A stretch of 64,000 nt of DNA, taken from contig NZ_JAGRPV010000001.1 of the NCBI RefSeq assembly GCF_030014955.1, positions 8,209,501 to 8,273,500 of the forward strand. Direction: 5' to 3'. Made by a program: the position numbers and the translations under genes. Source of the stretch: Cohnella hashimotonis (GTDB lineage Bacteria > Bacillota > Bacilli > Paenibacillales > Paenibacillaceae). Positions within the stretch are counted from its first letter, which is position 1. Every line of letters starts with the position of its first letter. Of the stretch, positions 25,205 through 34,391 are shown one piece after another. A model generated the notes under the pieces. It was not told where the DNA came from. It ran no database searches and saw only the letters and a program-made list of their open reading frames with translations.

Positions 25205-26539
25205 GAGCCGCTAGCGGCAGCGAGTGCCGCTAAGCCCCGCGGGCCACGCGCTGCCGGGGCCGATAACGGCACCGCGTGCCGCTAAGCCCCGCGGGCTACC
25301 GCCGCCCGAGCCGATAGCGGCACCGCGTGCCGCTAAGCCCCGCGAGCGCGCGTCGCGTGAGCCGATAGCGGCACCGCGTGCCGCTAAGCCCCGCGAGCGC
25401 GCGCCGCGTGAGCCGATAGCGGCACCGGGTGCCGCTAAGCCCCGCGGGCTACGCGCCGCCAGAGCCGATAGCGGCACCGGGTGCCGCTAAGCCCCGCGGG
25501 CTACGCGCCGCCGGAGCCGATAGCGGCACCGGGTGCCGCTAAGCCCCGCGGGCTACGCGCCGCGTGAGCCGATAGCGGCACCGCGTGCCGCTAAGCCCCG
25601 CGGGCTACCGCCGCCCGAGCCGATAACGGCACGCGGTGCCGCTAAGCCCCGCGGGCTACGCGCCGCCGGAGCCGATAGCGGCACCGCGTGCCGCTAAGCC
25701 CCGCGGGCTACCGCCGCCCGAGCCGCTAGCGGCACCGGGTGCCGCTAAGCCCCGCGAGCGCGCGCCGCGTGAGCCGATAGCGGCACCGCGTGCCGCTAAG
25801 CCCCGCGGGCTACGCGCCGCCGGGGCCGATAGCGGCACCGGGTGCCGCTAAGCCCCGCGGGCTACCGCCGCCCGAGCCGATAGCGGCACCGGGTGCCGCT
25901 AAGCCCCACGGGCTACGCGCCGCCGGAGCCGCTAGCGGCACCGCGTGCCGCTAAGCCCCGCGGGCTACCGCCGCCCGAGCCGATAGCGGCACCGGGTGCC
26001 GCTAAGCCCCGCGGGCTACCGCCGCCCGAGCCGATAGCGGCACCGGGTGCCGCTAAGCCCCGCGAGCGCGCGCCGCGTGAGCCGATAGCGGCACCGCGTG
26101 CCGCTAAGCCCCGCGGGCTACCGCCGCCCGAGCCGCTAGCGGCACCGGGTGCCGCTAAGCCCCGCGAGCGCGCGTCGCGTGAGCCGATAGCGGCACCGCG
26201 TGCCGCTAAGCCCCGCGGGCTACCGCCGCCCGAGCCGATAGCGGCACCGGGTGCCGCTAAGCCCCGCGAGCGCGCGTCGCGTGAGCCGATAGCGGCACCG
26301 CGTGCCGCTAAGCCCCGCGGGCTACCGCCGCCCGAGCCGCTAGCGGCACCGGGTGCCGCTAAGCCCCGCGGGCTACCGCCGCCCGAGCCGATAGCGGCAC
26401 CGGGTGCCGCTAAGCCCCGCGGGCTACGCGCCGCCGGAGCCGCTAGCGGCACCGCGTGCCGCTAAGCCCCGCGGGCTACCGCCGCCCGAGCCGATAGCGG
26501 CACCGCGTGCCGCTAAGCCCCGCGGGCTACGCGCCGCCG
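25205..26539. repeat. array of 26 tandem 51/52-bp repeats, each with two inverted repeats
   Basis: Units begin with GAGCCGATAGCGGCAC or close variants at 25205, 25257, 25308, 25359, 25410, 25462, 25514, 25566, 25617, 25669, 25720, 25771, 25823, 25874, 25926, 25977, 26028, 26079, 26130, 26181, 26232, 26283, 26334, 26385, 26437 and 26488. Every unit holds a strong inverted repeat AGCGGCAC-N3-GTGCCGCT and, in most, a second one AGCCC-CGC-GGGCT. The last third comes in three alternating types: TACCGCCGCCC (51 bp), TACGCGCCGCCG (52 bp) and GCGCGCGCCGCGT (51 bp). GC is extreme. It contains no CRISPR-like unique spacers and no credible gene. It lies between a regulator gene and the importer it should control. 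Confidence 0.95.
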
Positions 26540-26613
26540 GAGCCGACGCATCCGATCGTATGCGTTTTCACCTCGATCGTTGAATTTGTATTATCTTTAG
26601 TTGTTCCGCTGAA

Positions 26614-26642
26614 TTATGCCGCTTCGTCCTGCCTTCTATAAT
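26614..26642 (+). promoter_or_regulatory. likely promoter of the second importer operon
   Basis: Perfect -10 hexamer TATAAT at 26637-26642, 32 bases before the ATG of the first permease, in a short AT-rich stretch directly after the repeat array. The -35 position (TTATGC at 26614) matches consensus poorly, consistent with an activator-dependent promoter. Confidence 0.45.
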
Positions 26643-26673
26643 GAAAGCTACAGAGGAGAGAGGGGGAGCGGAT

Positions 26674-27594
26674 ATGCGGCTGCGCAGCTTCTGGCACGAT
26701 GTGAAAAAATACAGGATGTTCTTGTTGATGCTGACCCCTGCGGTGGTCTTCTACCTTTTATTCGCTTATATCCCGATGGCGGGCATCGTCATCGCGTTCA
26801 AGCGCTACGATTACGCCGGCGGCATTTTCGGCAGCGCGTGGAACGGACTGGACAACTTCCGCTTTTTCTTCGATTCCGGCAACGCTTGGCAGGTGACGCG
26901 CAACACGGCGCTGTACAACGTCGCGTTTATCGTCGTGAACAACGCCCTGCAGATTTTCGCCGCGATCCTGCTGTTCGAAGTCGGAGGCAAGTGGTTTCGC
27001 AAAATCATTCAGTCGTCGCTGTTCCTCCCGTATTTCATCTCATGGGTCGTGGTCGGCGCCATCGCCTACAACCTGCTGAACTACGACATCGGTACCGTGA
27101 ACGCCATGCTCAGAGGACTCGGGATGGAACCGGTCGACATCTACAACACGCCCGCCTACTGGCCGTTCCTGCTGGTGCTGGTGTCCGCCTGGAAGGGGCT
27201 CGGGTACGGCACGGTCATGTATCTGGCCGCCATCACGAGCATCGACACCGAGATGTACGAGGCGGCGGAGATCGACGGGGCGAACATTTTCCAGCGCATC
27301 CTGAAGGTGACGATTCCGAACCTTTACCCGACGATCATCATCCTGGTGCTGCTGGCGGTGGGCAACATTTTCCGCGGGGACTTCGGGATGTTCTACAACA
27401 TGGTCGGCAACAACGGGATGCTGTTCTCCGCGACGGACGTCATCGACACCTTCGTCTTCCGGTCGCTCATCACGTCCAACGACATCGGCATGTCGGCCGC
27501 GGCAGGCGTCTTCCAGTCGGTGCTCGGCTTCGCCACGATCATGGCGGTCAACTATGCGGTACGGCGGTACGACAAAGACCGCGCCCTATTCTAA
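26674..27594 (+). CDS. carbohydrate ABC transporter permease, LplB type
   Basis: Permease of 306 residues, LplB-like half of a CUT1 oligosaccharide importer. The ATG at 26674 (MRLRSFWHD) is chosen over one at 26641 because GGGGGAG lies five bases before it and the earlier ATG overlaps the -10 box. First helix FLLMLTPAVVFYLLFAYIP, EAA loop YEAAEIDGANIFQRILKVTI, and the LplB signature GDFGMFYNMVG are visible; about six membrane segments. It is followed after 16 bases by the LplC-type partner and then by the binding protein. Substrate unknown; the ATPase is not encoded here. Confidence 0.93.
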   Translation: MRLRSFWHDVKKYRMFLLMLTPAVVFYLLFAYIPMAGIVIAFKRYDYAGGIFGSAWNGLDNFRFFFDSGNAWQVTRNTALYNVAFIVVNNALQIFAAILLFEVGGKWFRKIIQSSLFLPYFISWVVVGAIAYNLLNYDIGTVNAMLRGLGMEPVDIYNTPAYWPFLLVLVSAWKGLGYGTVMYLAAITSIDTEMYEAAEIDGANIFQRILKVTIPNLYPTIIILVLLAVGNIFRGDFGMFYNMVGNNGMLFSATDVIDTFVFRSLITSNDIGMSAAAGVFQSVLGFATIMAVNYAVRRYDKDRALF

Positions 27595-27610
27595 AGAGGA
27601 GGCTGATGAC

Positions 27611-28543
27611 ATGAGCGCAACGGAGCTGAATGCGGACAAGTCGTTCGCCAAAACCTCGGGCGTCAAAAAGACGGATCAGAAAATATTCGCCGCCATCGGG
27701 TACGGGGCGCTGACGATCATGGCGCTGCTCTGCCTGCTGCCGTTCCTGCTGGTCGTATCGTCGTCGCTCACGAGCGAGAACAAGATCATTACGGCGGGGT
27801 ATCAGTTTATACCGACGGACTTTTCGGTAGAGGCGTACAGCATTTTGTTCAAATACCCGACCGAGATGATCCAGGCCTACCTGGTGACGATCGGGGTGAC
27901 GATCGGCGGGACGCTGCTGGGATTGTTCCTGACCTCGATGACGTCCTACGCGCTGTCCCGCAGGGACTTCAAGTGGCGCAACGGCTTTTCGTTCTTCTTT
28001 TTCTTCACCACCCTGTTCAGCGGCGGGCTCGTCCCGTGGTACCTGCTCATCGTGAACTACCTGCACATGAAGGATACGGTGCTCGCGCTGATCGTGCCGC
28101 TCGTGCTCAACGTCTTTTACATCATCGTGATGAAATCGTTCCTCGGCGGCATTCCGGAGGCGATCGTCGAGTCGGCTAAGATCGACGGCGCAGGCGACTT
28201 CCGCATCTACGCGCAGCTGATTCTGCCGCTCTCCAAGCCGGCGCTCGCGACGATCGGGCTGTTCCTGGCGCTGGCCTACTGGAACGACTGGTACAACGCA
28301 CTGCTGTTCGTCTCCGACGAGAAGCTGATGCCGCTCCAGTATTACTTGTACAAAATGCTGGGCAACATGGATGGCATGCGCAAGGCGATGATGGGCGCGG
28401 GGGCTGTGGTTACGACGGCGATCCCGACAGAGAGCCTGAAGATGGCGATGACGGTCGTCGCGACCGGCCCGATCCTGCTGGCGTACCCGTTCGTGCAGCG
28501 GTACTTCGTTCAGGGCCTCACGATCGGCGCGGTAAAGGGATGA
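27611..28543 (+). CDS. carbohydrate ABC transporter permease, LplC/YtcP type
   Basis: Permease of 310 residues, the second membrane subunit of this importer. The ATG at 27611 follows AGAGGAGG by eight bases; an open frame extends upstream into the preceding gene but lacks a site. Typical LplC elements: LLPFLLVVSSSLTSE after TM1, the GGLVPWYLL segment, the EAA loop VESAKIDGAGDFRIYAQLI, and the ending YPFVQRYFVQGLTIGAVKG. It pairs with the LplB-type permease directly upstream. Confidence 0.93.
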   Translation: MSATELNADKSFAKTSGVKKTDQKIFAAIGYGALTIMALLCLLPFLLVVSSSLTSENKIITAGYQFIPTDFSVEAYSILFKYPTEMIQAYLVTIGVTIGGTLLGLFLTSMTSYALSRRDFKWRNGFSFFFFFTTLFSGGLVPWYLLIVNYLHMKDTVLALIVPLVLNVFYIIVMKSFLGGIPEAIVESAKIDGAGDFRIYAQLILPLSKPALATIGLFLALAYWNDWYNALLFVSDEKLMPLQYYLYKMLGNMDGMRKAMMGAGAVVTTAIPTESLKMAMTVVATGPILLAYPFVQRYFVQGLTIGAVKG

Positions 28544-28605
28544 ATACGGGGCGACCCGGTTTATCGATAGAGCTTGATACGACTACCATTAGGGGGAAGA
28601 TGGGC

Positions 28606-30207
28606 ATGTTGAGAAAAAGCAGATGGACGATGTTCACGCTTTTGTTCGCTTTTGTGATGATCATGAGCGCATGCGGCAATAACAACAAGAATTCGGGGTC
28701 GTCAGCCAGTCAGAGTACGGAGCCGTCGAAGAGCGCATCGACTACAGCATCAGCCTCGGCCGCGAGCAGCAGTGCCGCCGCGCCGGCCGAAGGCGCCGTC
28801 GACACGTCCAAAGAAGTGAAGCTCAAAATGATCTTCGTCGGACCGAAGCCGGTGGACTACGATTCCGTTTTCGCCGAGATCAACAAGAAGCTCAAAGAGA
28901 AAATTAATGCGACAATCGAAGGCGAGTTCCTCGACTGGTCCGACTGGGCGCAGAAGTATCCGCTCAAGCTGGCCGCCGACGAGAACTTTGACCTGATCTA
29001 CTCGGCTAACTGGGCGGGCTACAACGACCAGGCGCTGAAGGGCGGCTTCCTCGAGCTCACAGACGATATGCTCGCCAAGTATGCGCCGCAGGCATGGGCG
29101 AACATGTCCAAAGTCAGCTGGGATCAGGCGAAGGTCAACGGCAAGCTGTACATGGTGCCGCAGAACCGCGGAGAATCCGTTGAGAAGCTGATCCTGTACC
29201 GCGAAGACCTGCGCAAAAAATACAACCTGCCCGAGATCAACAGCCCTGAAGCGTATGCCACTTATCTGAAAACGATTGCGGAGAAAGAAAAGGGCATCGT
29301 GCCGTTTACCCCGGAGACGGGCGACTGGAAATTCCACAACCTCGACCGCGTGCTGCTCAAGCAGCAGAACGAGTGGAACATGTTCGACCTGGATATGCCG
29401 TTTGCCTTCAAGCTGACGGACGAGAAGGGGCAAGTATTCAACGTTTACAACACGCCGGAATTCAAGCAATTGGCGACGTATTACAAAGATCTCGCGGACC
29501 ACAACGCCTGGTCGAAAAACGTCCTTAACAGCAAAAACGACCATCAGGCGGACTTCAAGGCGGGCAAGACGGCTTCGATCACGCACAACAATGGCACGCT
29601 CGGCGCGCTGATGGCACTCATGCGCCAGGAAAACTCGCCTTATGAAGTGGCGCTGGCGGACATCAACCAAGGCAAGAAAAAGTCGGTGGCGATCTCGACG
29701 CAGAACGGCACGTCGGTGCACGCGACCTCCAAAAACCCGGAGCGCGCGCTGATGGCGATCGATCTGCTGCAAAACGACAAAGAGCTGCACGACCTGGTCA
29801 TGTACGGCATCAACGGCGTCCACTACGAGCCGGTCGGCGACGACAAGTACAAGGCGCTCGACAAGAACCCGAACTACACGGGCTTCTCCAACTGGAGCTT
29901 CAATTCGCCGCTCAACCGCGACAACGAAGCGTTCCCGCAAGAAGCATCCGACTTGGTCAAGAGTTGGGAAGCGAATGTGTACCACTACCCGCTCGAGACG
30001 TTCGTGTTCGACAACAGCAAGGTCAAGACGGAGATCGCCAACGTCGGCAACGTCATGCTGCGCTACGGCATCCCGCTCGAGTACGGCCTGGTCAAGGACA
30101 TCGACAAGGGCCTGGCCGATCTGAACAAGCAGCTGGAGGCGGCGGGCATCGCCAAGATCCAGACCGAGCTGCAATCGCAGATCGACGCGTTTTTGGCTAA
30201 GAACTAA
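28606..30207 (+). CDS. extracellular sugar-binding lipoprotein, LplA-like
   Basis: Lipoprotein of 533 residues. Start: AGGGGGA lies nine bases before the ATG at 28606 and only three before the one at 28600, so the former is preferred. Signal peptide with lipobox MSAC (Cys23), then a Ser/Ala-rich tether to about residue 65. The mature part has the two-lobe fold of large (LplA/YtcQ-like, about 500-residue) family 1 binding proteins: LYREDLRKKYNLPEI, VPFTPETGDWKFHN, NPERALMAIDLLQND, and a long helical C-terminus. It delivers an oligosaccharide to the two permeases upstream. No polysaccharide-degrading enzyme belongs to this operon, so the substrate cannot be guessed. Confidence 0.93.
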   Translation: MLRKSRWTMFTLLFAFVMIMSACGNNNKNSGSSASQSTEPSKSASTTASASAASSSAAAPAEGAVDTSKEVKLKMIFVGPKPVDYDSVFAEINKKLKEKINATIEGEFLDWSDWAQKYPLKLAADENFDLIYSANWAGYNDQALKGGFLELTDDMLAKYAPQAWANMSKVSWDQAKVNGKLYMVPQNRGESVEKLILYREDLRKKYNLPEINSPEAYATYLKTIAEKEKGIVPFTPETGDWKFHNLDRVLLKQQNEWNMFDLDMPFAFKLTDEKGQVFNVYNTPEFKQLATYYKDLADHNAWSKNVLNSKNDHQADFKAGKTASITHNNGTLGALMALMRQENSPYEVALADINQGKKKSVAISTQNGTSVHATSKNPERALMAIDLLQNDKELHDLVMYGINGVHYEPVGDDKYKALDKNPNYTGFSNWSFNSPLNRDNEAFPQEASDLVKSWEANVYHYPLETFVFDNSKVKTEIANVGNVMLRYGIPLEYGLVKDIDKGLADLNKQLEAAGIAKIQTELQSQIDAFLAKN

Positions 30208-30222
30208 AGCGAACCGAACGGA

Positions 30223-30270
30223 ACCGGACCGGCTATCTTCGTCAATAAGGCGAAGGTAGCCGGTTTTTTG
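30223..30270 (+). terminator. terminator after the second importer operon
   Basis: ACCGGCTATCTTCG pairs with CGAAGGTAGCCGGT, followed by TTTTTT. A long, near-perfect stem typical of a strong rho-independent terminator. Confidence 0.92.
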
Positions 30271-30344
30271 CGTGGCGTCAGGCCCATGCAAGACATAACG
30301 TGCGTTTCCGTGCAAAACGCCACCTATATCCTGAAAATATGGCT

Positions 30345-30407
30345 AACGAAAGTTCATGATCTTTAGGAACGTTCATATCATTCGCAAATTTCGGGTGCGA
30401 TAATAGG
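30345..30407 (+). promoter_or_regulatory. AraC-type operator and promoter of the polysaccharide lyase gene
   Basis: Two copies of GTTCAT at 30352 and 30371 (19 bases apart) stand 28 bases (second copy) before a -10-like GATAAT at 30399-30404. The same 63-base layout, alignable without gaps, occurs in front of the binding-protein gene of this locus (34299-34361). Likely binding site of the YesN-type regulator at 39897-41522; inference from the shared pattern and from known AraC-family direct repeats. Confidence 0.6.
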
Positions 30408-30469
30408 CGCGAAAGGAGGGTGGTTATTTAGCTTCTCTACGCGTACGAACCTCAAATTCGAAAGGGACG

Positions 30470-33400
30470 GTGGTTAAGTTGAAAAGGTTAAAGCAAAGAT
30501 TGGGCATGATCATGAGTTTGAGTCTCTTATTCGCCTGTTTATCGCAGATCGGAATCGCAAGCGTAAGCGCGAACGATGCGTACGACGATTTGAGGATCAA
30601 ATGGGCGGAAGCGCTTACCGGAGGCACGGGATACAATACGTCCGATCCGGACATTGCCAAAAAAGTCGCCATGGCGGCCCAGACGAGCTGGGGCAGCTTG
30701 AATAAGACGGCAGGCAGAACCTACTTATGGTCCGATTTAAACAATGCTGCCGATGCAACGGTCACGACCTATAATTTTGCCCGAGTCAAGGAAATGGCCG
30801 TCGCGTACAAAACGTACGGATCGAGTCTGTATGGGAATACCACGCTCAAAACGGATATCATTGATGCGCTCGACTGGTTGTATACGAATCGATATAACGA
30901 AACGACGGGGCCCGAGACATGGTATACCTGGTACGACCAGGAGATTGCCACGCCGCTCCAGCTGACCGACACCGTTATTTTAATGTACGATGACTTGATC
31001 GCGACCCCCGGTAAGATCACCAACTATATGAATGCGATATCGCATTTCTCTCCTGACCCCACTATGATATCGATGCACGATGCGGGGACTGTAAATGAAG
31101 CAACGGGCGCCAATCGCATTTGGAAGTCCCAGATCGTCGCGGTGCAAGGCGTGATTATGAAATCGAGCGCCAAACTGACGGCTGCCAAAGATGCGTTAAA
31201 TCAAGTCATGGATTATGTCGTTAAAGACGACGGGTTTTATAAAGACGGTTCATTCGTCCAGCATCTTATATTCTCGTACAATGGCGGTTACGGAGCGAAC
31301 CTGATACAGGATATCGCAAATGTCTTGTATTTATTGAACGGTTCGTCATGGCAATCCACCTATGCGGGCTTATCGAATGTTTATAATTGGGTCTACGATG
31401 CCTATGAGCCTTTTATCTATGACGGTTCTATGATGGACATGGTTAGAGGCAGGGAAATCGCAAGGTCCGAAACGCAAGGTAAGGTTATAGCCAATAAAGT
31501 GATGGGCGGCATTTTGCGGTTGGCTCAGATCGCCCCGCCCGCGGATGCGCAGCGGATGAAGTCCATGGTCAAATATTGGCTTCAACAAGATTCGGCTTCC
31601 AGCTTCTATAGGGACGCCAATTTGAGCGTGCTCCAGCTCGCAAAGGCGGTCATGAACGATACGAACATCGTCCCAAGAGGTCAGCTGTCGTTAGCCAAAG
31701 TATACGCGGGTATGGACAGAGCGATCAGTCTGAAGCCGGGATTCGGATTCGGCGTCAGCATGTCCTCCAAGCGAATCGCTAACTATGAGACGGGGATTAA
31801 TCAAAATTATAAAGGCTGGTACACCGGCGAAGGGATGACTTATTTATATAATAACGATTCGCTTCAATATGTGGATTATTGGCCGACGGTCAACAAATAC
31901 CGCTTGCCGGGTACGACGGTAGATACGATGGCTAGAGCGGATAACTCGGGTGCGGCCTACTTGAGTCCGAACACATGGACCGGCGGCACGGAACTGCTGA
32001 ATCAATACACGGCGACAGGCATGGATTTGAAAGCCTATGGCAGCACGCTTAAGGCCAAAAAATCCTGGTTCACGTTCGACGATGAGATCGTTGCCCTGGG
32101 GAGCGGAATCAACAGTACGGATGGCAGAACGATCGAAACGACGATTGAAAATAGAAGTCTGAATAAAGCGAGCATCGCGCACGGGATCGATACGAACTCT
32201 GCGGCTGCGACCCCGGCGGGAAGCGAACCGATGCGATTGATGGTCAATCAAGTGACCGATAGCGGCAACGACGGCTTCAATTTACCGGAAAATACGCTGG
32301 ATAATAACCTGAATACCAGATGGACTTCCTTGGGCGACGGCCAGTGGATTCAATACGATCTCGGAAAAGTGCAGACTGTCGCGTATGTCGGCATCAACTT
32401 CTTGAGTCAAACGGCCAGAGCCACCAGCTTTGATATCCAGGTGTCCAGCAACAACTCAGTTTGGACCACGGTCTATAGCGGCAGTTCCACGGTGGGGGGA
32501 ACCGCAGCGGATATCCAAGTATTCAACTTCACGGATGTCAATGCGCGATATGTGAAGATTGTCGGCCATGGCAACACCTCTAACCAATATAACCACATAA
32601 CAGAGGTGCAAATTTATGGCCCGAATGCGCTAAATTCAGTCATTCCGATCTCGGTTGCTCCGCTCAAAGCGTTGTCTACGACGAACAATCTCGAAACGAT
32701 CGACAACGATATCTTTACGCGTTGGTCGTCCGTAGGCGATGGACAATCGCTGAAATACGATCTGGGAAGCAACGTGACGGTGGGGTATGCCGGCATCGGC
32801 TTCTTCATCGGCAATGTCCGGAAGTATTCGTTCGACATTCAGACCTCGACGGATGACGCCACTTGGACGACGGTATTCAGCGGTCAAAGCGTTTTGACTT
32901 CCGAAATACACGCTTACGACCTGACGGATTCGACGGCCAGGTACGTGAAAATCATTTTCCACGGGAATGATCTCGATCTGGGCAATCGGCTGTCGGAGAT
33001 TCAGTTCTATGCGCCCAATGCGCTGGGAACGGTGCTTAATCCCCTGCACACGGCTACCAAATATAACGGCGACGAACAGCTGATCGTCAACGGCGTTACC
33101 AAGCCTGCCGGCTTGGGTTGGATAGAGCAGATGTCCGCCGTGTCCACCGTGTATATGGAAGGTACGGGAGGATACTACTTCCCTCAGCCTGCCGCGATAA
33201 AGGGCCTTAGAGAATCCAGGCAAGGCAACTGGGCGCAATTAAGCGTTCTGGGAGGGACAGCAAACGTTACCAAGAAATATTTGACCCTCTGGTACGATCA
33301 TGGGACTAACCCGGTGGATAAGGATTATGCTTACGTGATGCTGCCGAATAAGACGGCGCAGCAAACGACGGCTTATAGCAACAATCCGGACATTTCCATC

Positions 33401-34195
33401 GTCGTCAACAATGCCAGCGTTCAGATGGTAAAGGAGAATGGATTGGGCATCACGGGGGCTAATTTCTGGACGCCGGATATCGCAGACGGTATCATCGCGT
33501 ACAATCCTTCGTCGATTATGCTGAAGGATCAGGCCGGCGTCATGGACATTGCCGTATCCGATCCTACGCATCTCCAGGACAAAATTACGTATGAGATCAC
33601 GAAGACAGGCGGTACCGTCACGCAAAAGGATTCGACCATCACGATCCTGCAATTAAGTCCGACGATCAAGTTCGAGGTCAATACGCAGGCCAAGGACGGG
33701 GCCTCGCATAAATTGTCGATTCAATACGATACGTCCGCCCCTATTCCGCCGACAAGCGCGATCTCGGTCGTGGACGACGTTTACGATTATTCGAAGATTT
33801 TCTCGCATACGGCCAATTTAGTGTTCAGCTCGTCCAATGCGGCCAGGATGGGAGGAGACACTTCCAAATTAGTCAGAACGAAAAATCTGCAAGAAAATGT
33901 CATCTACAAAGCATTCGGAAGCATGAATATGGATGCCTTCGACGTGGACACCTGGTTTGCGTATAACGAGCCCATCGTCGATTTTGAATTCTACGCTTCG
34001 CCGGATAATATCAACTACACGCTGGTTGCGCCTACCCGGACGGTGGTGCTGGGCACGGGAACGAATTATCACAAGGTTAGCTACAGCAATACGGTTCCGG
34101 CAGGCACCAAGTATTTAAAAATCGTATATATGAACAATACGGCCAATGCGTGGAATCCGGCGCTGGCGAGAGCCGTAATCACGAGCAAGCTCTGA
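30470..34195 (+). CDS. polysaccharide lyase family 8 with two inserted discoidin domains
   Basis: Secreted protein of 1241 residues, homologous to hyaluronate, chondroitin AC and xanthan lyases, which cut acidic polysaccharides by beta-elimination. Signal peptide about 1-38 (SLSLLFACLSQIGIASVSAN). Alpha-toroid domain about 40-400 with the catalytic set Asn215 (TGANRIW), His265, Tyr274 (QHLIFSYNGGYG), Arg328 and Arg332 (RGREIAR); their spacings (50, 9, 54, 4) equal those I recall for chondroitin AC lyase. KGWYTGEGMTYLY and YWPTVNKYRLPGTT follow. The central beta-sandwich (about 420-1060) is split by two discoidin (F5/8 type C) domains at about 575-855. The end adds a further discoidin-like domain. 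Start: GTG at 30470 (AAAGGG three bases before) or TTG at 30479; either gives the same signal peptide. First gene of the third polysaccharide locus; extracellular action. Confidence 0.92.
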   Translation: MVKLKRLKQRLGMIMSLSLLFACLSQIGIASVSANDAYDDLRIKWAEALTGGTGYNTSDPDIAKKVAMAAQTSWGSLNKTAGRTYLWSDLNNAADATVTTYNFARVKEMAVAYKTYGSSLYGNTTLKTDIIDALDWLYTNRYNETTGPETWYTWYDQEIATPLQLTDTVILMYDDLIATPGKITNYMNAISHFSPDPTMISMHDAGTVNEATGANRIWKSQIVAVQGVIMKSSAKLTAAKDALNQVMDYVVKDDGFYKDGSFVQHLIFSYNGGYGANLIQDIANVLYLLNGSSWQSTYAGLSNVYNWVYDAYEPFIYDGSMMDMVRGREIARSETQGKVIANKVMGGILRLAQIAPPADAQRMKSMVKYWLQQDSASSFYRDANLSVLQLAKAVMNDTNIVPRGQLSLAKVYAGMDRAISLKPGFGFGVSMSSKRIANYETGINQNYKGWYTGEGMTYLYNNDSLQYVDYWPTVNKYRLPGTTVDTMARADNSGAAYLSPNTWTGGTELLNQYTATGMDLKAYGSTLKAKKSWFTFDDEIVALGSGINSTDGRTIETTIENRSLNKASIAHGIDTNSAAATPAGSEPMRLMVNQVTDSGNDGFNLPENTLDNNLNTRWTSLGDGQWIQYDLGKVQTVAYVGINFLSQTARATSFDIQVSSNNSVWTTVYSGSSTVGGTAADIQVFNFTDVNARYVKIVGHGNTSNQYNHITEVQIYGPNALNSVIPISVAPLKALSTTNNLETIDNDIFTRWSSVGDGQSLKYDLGSNVTVGYAGIGFFIGNVRKYSFDIQTSTDDATWTTVFSGQSVLTSEIHAYDLTDSTARYVKIIFHGNDLDLGNRLSEIQFYAPNALGTVLNPLHTATKYNGDEQLIVNGVTKPAGLGWIEQMSAVSTVYMEGTGGYYFPQPAAIKGLRESRQGNWAQLSVLGGTANVTKKYLTLWYDHGTNPVDKDYAYVMLPNKTAQQTTAYSNNPDISIVVNNASVQMVKENGLGITGANFWTPDIADGIIAYNPSSIMLKDQAGVMDIAVSDPTHLQDKITYEITKTGGTVTQKDSTITILQLSPTIKFEVNTQAKDGASHKLSIQYDTSAPIPPTSAISVVDDVYDYSKIFSHTANLVFSSSNAARMGGDTSKLVRTKNLQENVIYKAFGSMNMDAFDVDTWFAYNEPIVDFEFYASPDNINYTLVAPTRTVVLGTGTNYHKVSYSNTVPAGTKYLKIVYMNNTANAWNPALARAVITSKL

Positions 34196-34203
34196 AGAAT
34201 ATA

Positions 34204-34240
34204 GAAGATTCACTAGAAGATTCACTAAGAGATTCATAAG
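34204..34240 (+). repeat. three short direct repeats after the lyase gene
   Basis: AGAAGATTCACT is repeated directly (34207-34230 region) and followed by a degenerate AAGAGATTCAT. They lie between the stop codon and the terminator hairpin. Function unknown; probably slippage. Confidence 0.6.
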
Positions 34241-34247
34241 GGGACGA

Positions 34248-34288
34248 AGGAGCTTTCCGGCGCCTGGCGGCGACGGAGAGCTTTTTTT
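34248..34288 (+). terminator. terminator after the lyase gene
   Basis: AGCTTTCCG pairs with CGGAGAGCT (one G-U pair) around a GC-rich loop, followed by TTTTTTT. It separates the lyase from the transport genes, which have their own promoter. Confidence 0.85.
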
Positions 34289-34298
34289 GATTCTGACT

Positions 34299-34361
34299 AA
34301 GGAAAGTTCATGTTCTTAAAAACCGATCATGTCCATCGATTTTGGCGAATGCCATAATGAG
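34299..34361 (+). promoter_or_regulatory. AraC-type operator and promoter of the binding-protein gene
   Basis: GTTCAT at 34306 and GATCAT at 34325 (19 bases apart), with a -10-like CATAAT at 34353-34358, 28 bases after the second half-site. The 63-base block matches the one in front of the lyase gene without gaps (the first 14 bases differ at one position). Predicted transcription start near 34366, leader of about 26 bases. Confidence 0.6.
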
Positions 34362-34391
34362 AATGCAAGATCCAATTCGAGGGGGAGTAAG

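Noticed and set aside
25224..26465. Pro/Ala/Arg-rich open reading frames on both strands of the 51-bp array
   Set aside because: 51 bases equal 17 codons, so frames stay open by arithmetic; both strands are open at once, 52-bp units break the frame, and no ribosome binding site precedes the starts.
25205..26539. CRISPR array
   Set aside because: Units are contiguous with variants of the same sequence; there are no unique spacers and no cas genes in the window.
30412..30432. Tiny leader peptide (GTG GTT ATT stop) after AAAGGAGG in the lyase leader
   Set aside because: Three codons only and the site lies at the predicted 5' end of the mRNA; it looks like a decayed copy of the real translation start region near 30461.
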